This document shows positions 13,390-15,210 of a DNA stretch of 15,210 nt, in pieces (position 1 is the first letter of the stretch; each line of letters starts with the position of its first letter). Made by a program: the position numbers and the translations under genes. This stretch comes from Solirubrobacteraceae bacterium (GTDB lineage: Bacteria > Actinomycetota > Thermoleophilia > Solirubrobacterales > Solirubrobacteraceae), in contig JAICUS010000074.1 in assembly GCA_025935735.1 (NCBI GenBank), forward strand, positions 1-15,210, written 5' to 3'. The notes beneath the pieces were generated by a model. That model worked only from the letters and a program-made list of their open reading frames with translations. It was not told where the DNA came from and did not search any database.

Positions 13390-14298
13390 ATGCCGTCACA
13401 CGCACCGCCGGCGCTCGCCGACGGCGGGATCGAGACGACGCTGACCTTCCACGAGGGCTTCCGGCTCCCGTGGTTCGCCGCGTTCCCGCTGGTGTCCGAG
13501 CGGGGCGGCCGGGAGGCGATCAGCCGCTACTTCGACGGGTTCCTCGAGCTGGCGGGCCTGCGGGGGCTGCCGTTCGTCCTCGACACCGTGACCTGGCGCG
13601 CGAACCCGGATTGGGGGACGCGTCTCGGCTACGACGCGGCGGCCCTCGCCGCCGCGAACCGCGAGGCGGTCTCTTTCGCCCGCGCGCTCGCAGCGCGCGG
13701 CGAGCGGGTGATGGTGAACGGCGTCGTCGGCCCGCGCGGCGAGGGATATGCGGTCTCGGAGCGCATGAGCGCCGACGAGGCCGCCGACTACCACGCCGCG
13801 CAGATCGCGACCCTGTCCTCGGCGGGCGCCGAGCGCATCACCGCGCTCACGCTCACCTACGCGGAAGAGGCGACCGGCATCGTGCAGGCAGCCGCAGCCT
13901 GCTCCGTGCCCGTCGTCATCTCCTTCACCGTCGAGACCGACGGCCGCCTCCCGGACGGCACGCCGATCGCCGCCGCGATCGACCAGGTCGACGCCGCCAC
14001 GTCCGCGGCCGCCGAGTTCTTCATGCTCAACTGCGCCCACCCGACCCACATCGCCGCCGGCCTCACCGACGCCCCCTCCCTCCACCGCATCGGAGGGCTG
14101 CGCCCGAACGCCTCAGCGCTCAGCCACGCCGAGCTCGACGCGTCCGACGACCTCGACGAGGGCGACCCGGTTTTGCTCGCCCGCGACACCGCCGCTCTAC
14201 GCGCTCGATTGCCCTCGATCCGTCTGCTCGGCGGCTGCTGCGGCACCGACCTCCGCCACATCACGGAGATCGTCTCCGCCTGGCAAAACGGCCGATAG
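13390..14298 (+). CDS. Homocysteine S-methyltransferase family protein (zinc-dependent)
   Basis: Family members move a methyl group from a donor such as S-methylmethionine or betaine to homocysteine, giving methionine. The protein is 302 residues from the ATG at 13390. It opens with ALADGGIETTLTFHEGF, the family N-terminus. The zinc-binding cysteines are visible: Cys215 in FMLNCAHP, and Cys283 and Cys284 in LLGGCCGTD. Other family segments include VMVNGVVGPRGEGY and VPVVISFTVETDGRLPDG. There are no cobalamin or folate domains, so it is the stand-alone type, not MetH. The ATG at 13390 has AGGG about seven bases upstream; the ATG at 13372 is the alternative, and the longer frame to 13249 encodes only an Arg-rich stretch. 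It ends 15 bp before tRNA-Thr. The methyl donor cannot be told from sequence. Confidence 0.9.
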   Translation: MPSHAPPALADGGIETTLTFHEGFRLPWFAAFPLVSERGGREAISRYFDGFLELAGLRGLPFVLDTVTWRANPDWGTRLGYDAAALAAANREAVSFARALAARGERVMVNGVVGPRGEGYAVSERMSADEAADYHAAQIATLSSAGAERITALTLTYAEEATGIVQAAAACSVPVVISFTVETDGRLPDGTPIAAAIDQVDAATSAAAEFFMLNCAHPTHIAAGLTDAPSLHRIGGLRPNASALSHAELDASDDLDEGDPVLLARDTAALRARLPSIRLLGGCCGTDLRHITEIVSAWQNGR

Positions 14299-14313
14299 AC
14301 TGCTCCCGGTCGG

Positions 14314-14386
14314 GCCGACGTAGCTCAGCTGGTAGAGCACTTCACTCGTAATGAAGGGGTCAGGGGTTCGAGTCCCCTCGTCGGCT
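14314..14386 (+). tRNA. tRNA-Thr (anticodon CGT)
   Basis: A full cloverleaf of 73 bases. Acceptor arms GCCGACG and CGTCGGC pair perfectly, and the D-arm is GCTC ... GAGC. The anticodon stem CTTCA/TGAAG encloses the loop CTCGTAA, giving anticodon CGT for ACG codons. The T-arm has stems AGGGG and CCCCT around TTCGAGT. The discriminator base is T at 14386, and the 3' CCA is not encoded. TAGACT at 14296-14301, on the stop codon of the preceding gene, could be a -10 box but lacks a clear -35. The 3' end overlaps the toxin frame on the other strand. Confidence 0.97.
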
Positions 14387-14896
14387 TGCCCCCAGCGTTC
14401 TCGGCTCTGGGCCGCGGTTTGAGCGGGCCGCTGGGAAGGGGTCAGTGTCCCTTCCAGTCCTCTCGAGTCCGACCGATGCGTTCACCGGGGGTTGCTCGAG
14501 TTGGGCGACGAACTCGGCCGGCGTCAAGATCGGCAGATCGCCGCACAGCCCGAGGAGGTGCTGGTCACCCGTGACCAGGAAGGCTCGCCGGCCGACGGCA
14601 AGAGCGAGGAGATAGTCGTCGTCGGGGTCGGGCGACCGAAACGCGGGCGGACTGACTGGATCCTCCGCGAAGGTGCCGTGGTCTCGCAGCCATCCAATGA
14701 ATGCCGCGGCGCTCTCAGTCGGGATCCGCTTCCGAATCTTGGGGTAAGCCAGTGCGCGTGCGAGTTCGTCGATCAGCATGTCGGACACGATGAGCTCGAA
14801 CTGCCCGTTGCGGTGGCTGCGGAGGATCTCGGCCGGCTGCCCACGGGCCGACAGGACGGCGGAGATCAGGACGTTTACGTCAACGACGGCCCGCAC
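14360..14896 (-). CDS. PIN-domain toxin (putative RNase) of a toxin-antitoxin pair
   Basis: PIN toxins are Mg-dependent ribonucleases. The 178-residue frame has the acidic centre Asp6 (VVDVNVLISAVL), Glu44 (LIDELARAL), the DPDDDYLLALA run at 90-100 and Asp111 (VTGDQHLL), and then TPAEFV. This layout is typical of the 'toxin component, PIN family' group related to VapC. That family normally ends near residue 135. Here about 43 more residues follow, the last eight (SRRGDSNP) and the stop codon lying within tRNA-Thr on the opposite strand. The native stop thus seems lost, or the tail is an accident of insertion beside the tRNA. The start GTG lies within the antitoxin gene (17-bp overlap), which indicates translational coupling. 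Confidence 0.88.
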   Translation of the reverse strand: MRAVVDVNVLISAVLSARGQPAEILRSHRNGQFELIVSDMLIDELARALAYPKIRKRIPTESAAAFIGWLRDHGTFAEDPVSPPAFRSPDPDDDYLLALAVGRRAFLVTGDQHLLGLCGDLPILTPAEFVAQLEQPPVNASVGLERTGRDTDPFPAARSNRGPEPRTLGASRRGDSNP

Positions 14897-15131
14897 CAGA
14901 TCCCCGACGGCGAGGCCTGGTCGCGTGTTGCGCCTCGAGCGCCAGTGCGGACGCCTCGGCGTCGGACAGCGTCGCCGTCGACCAGAGCTCGTCGAGCACG
15001 TCGAGCTTGAGATCGCGGCGCAGGGACTCCTCGATCACCGCGCTATCGGAGACACCGGTGCGCGCGGCACGGATCTTGACCCACCGCAGGACGTCTTCAT
15101 CGATCGTGAGCGTCGTCCTGACCTTCGCCAT
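14880..15131 (-). CDS. Ribbon-helix-helix antitoxin of the PIN toxin pair
   Basis: An 83-residue protein starting MAKVRTTLTIDEDVLRWVKI, the beta strand and first helix of a ribbon-helix-helix (MetJ/Arc-like) DNA-binding domain, followed by AARTGVSDSAVIEESLRRDL as its second helix. The C-terminal half (from LDVLDELW) is the probable toxin-binding part and ends in an Arg/Gly-rich tail. Such antitoxins neutralise the PIN toxin and repress their own operon. The gene precedes the toxin with a 17-bp overlap. There is no ribosome site before the ATG, and a -10 box lies only six bases upstream, so the message may be leaderless. Confidence 0.88.
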   Translation of the reverse strand: MAKVRTTLTIDEDVLRWVKIRAARTGVSDSAVIEESLRRDLKLDVLDELWSTATLSDAEASALALEAQHATRPRRRGSGAGRR

Positions 15132-15160
15132 ACTTGCATCATAGCATCACGATGCCACTT
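15131..15160 (-). promoter_or_regulatory. Promoter and likely autoregulatory operator of the toxin-antitoxin operon
   Basis: On the minus strand the extended -10 box TGC-TATGAT (TATGAT at 15143-15138) ends six bases before the ATG, so transcription would start at or next to the A of ATG. It is built from a repeated TGATGC unit (two copies eight bases apart). GCATC (15144-15148) and GATGC (15151-15155) also form an inverted repeat. Such repeats over the -10 box suit a ribbon-helix-helix repressor. No clear -35 is seen. The remaining bases to 15210 show nothing I can name. Confidence 0.6.
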
Positions 15161-15210
15161 TGGGCTGTCGGGCATCCGCGCAAGCCCGTCGTCACCACGC
15201 CTGGCGCCGG

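Overview
The window is about 15 kb of very GC-rich, densely packed bacterial DNA. GTG starts, 4-bp start/stop overlaps and the actinobacterial look of the proteins suggest a Thermoleophilia/Solirubrobacterales-like actinobacterium. That placement is inferred from overall character; there is no rRNA or marker phylogeny here. The first 32 bases are a degraded Illumina adapter, so the left edge is a draft-assembly contig end.

Layout: (1) 1-2333, housekeeping: a truncated thymidylate kinase (minus), divergent from holB (DNA polymerase III delta', plus), which runs tail-to-tail into a PPK2-type polyphosphate kinase (minus). (2) 2355-8983, a formate module: fdhD, a selenocysteine-containing formate dehydrogenase alpha subunit interrupted by an in-frame UGA with a SECIS hairpin, a four-cluster ferredoxin-like beta subunit and an NrfD-type membrane anchor. 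These four genes are chained by 4-bp overlaps. A formate/nitrite channel (FNT) lies on the opposite strand and overlaps the anchor gene by 130 bp. (3) 9044-10506, a PHP-domain phosphoesterase (minus) divergent from a small single-pass, highly charged coiled-coil membrane protein. (4) 10528-13130, a c-di-GMP signalling operon: a single-domain response regulator followed by a REC-PAS-GGDEF-EAL protein. (5) 13390-14298, a homocysteine S-methyltransferase, then tRNA-Thr(CGT). (6) 14360-15131, a ribbon-helix-helix antitoxin/PIN toxin pair whose toxin frame runs antisense into the tRNA.

How the genes fit together: FdhD sulfurates the Mo/W cofactor of the alpha subunit, which oxidises formate (or reduces CO2). 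Electrons would pass through the beta-subunit Fe-S clusters to the NrfD anchor and the quinone pool, and the FNT channel would move formate across the membrane. The alpha subunit lacks a visible Tat signal, so the active site is probably cytoplasmic, unlike E. coli FdnGHI. The Sec codon requires selA, selB, selC and selD elsewhere in the genome. The window shows no CRISPR array, prophage or insertion sequence. I found no wholly unprecedented system. The strongest unusual signals are the Sec/SECIS gene, the long antisense overlap, the toxin frame reading into a tRNA, and an apparently leaderless TA promoter.
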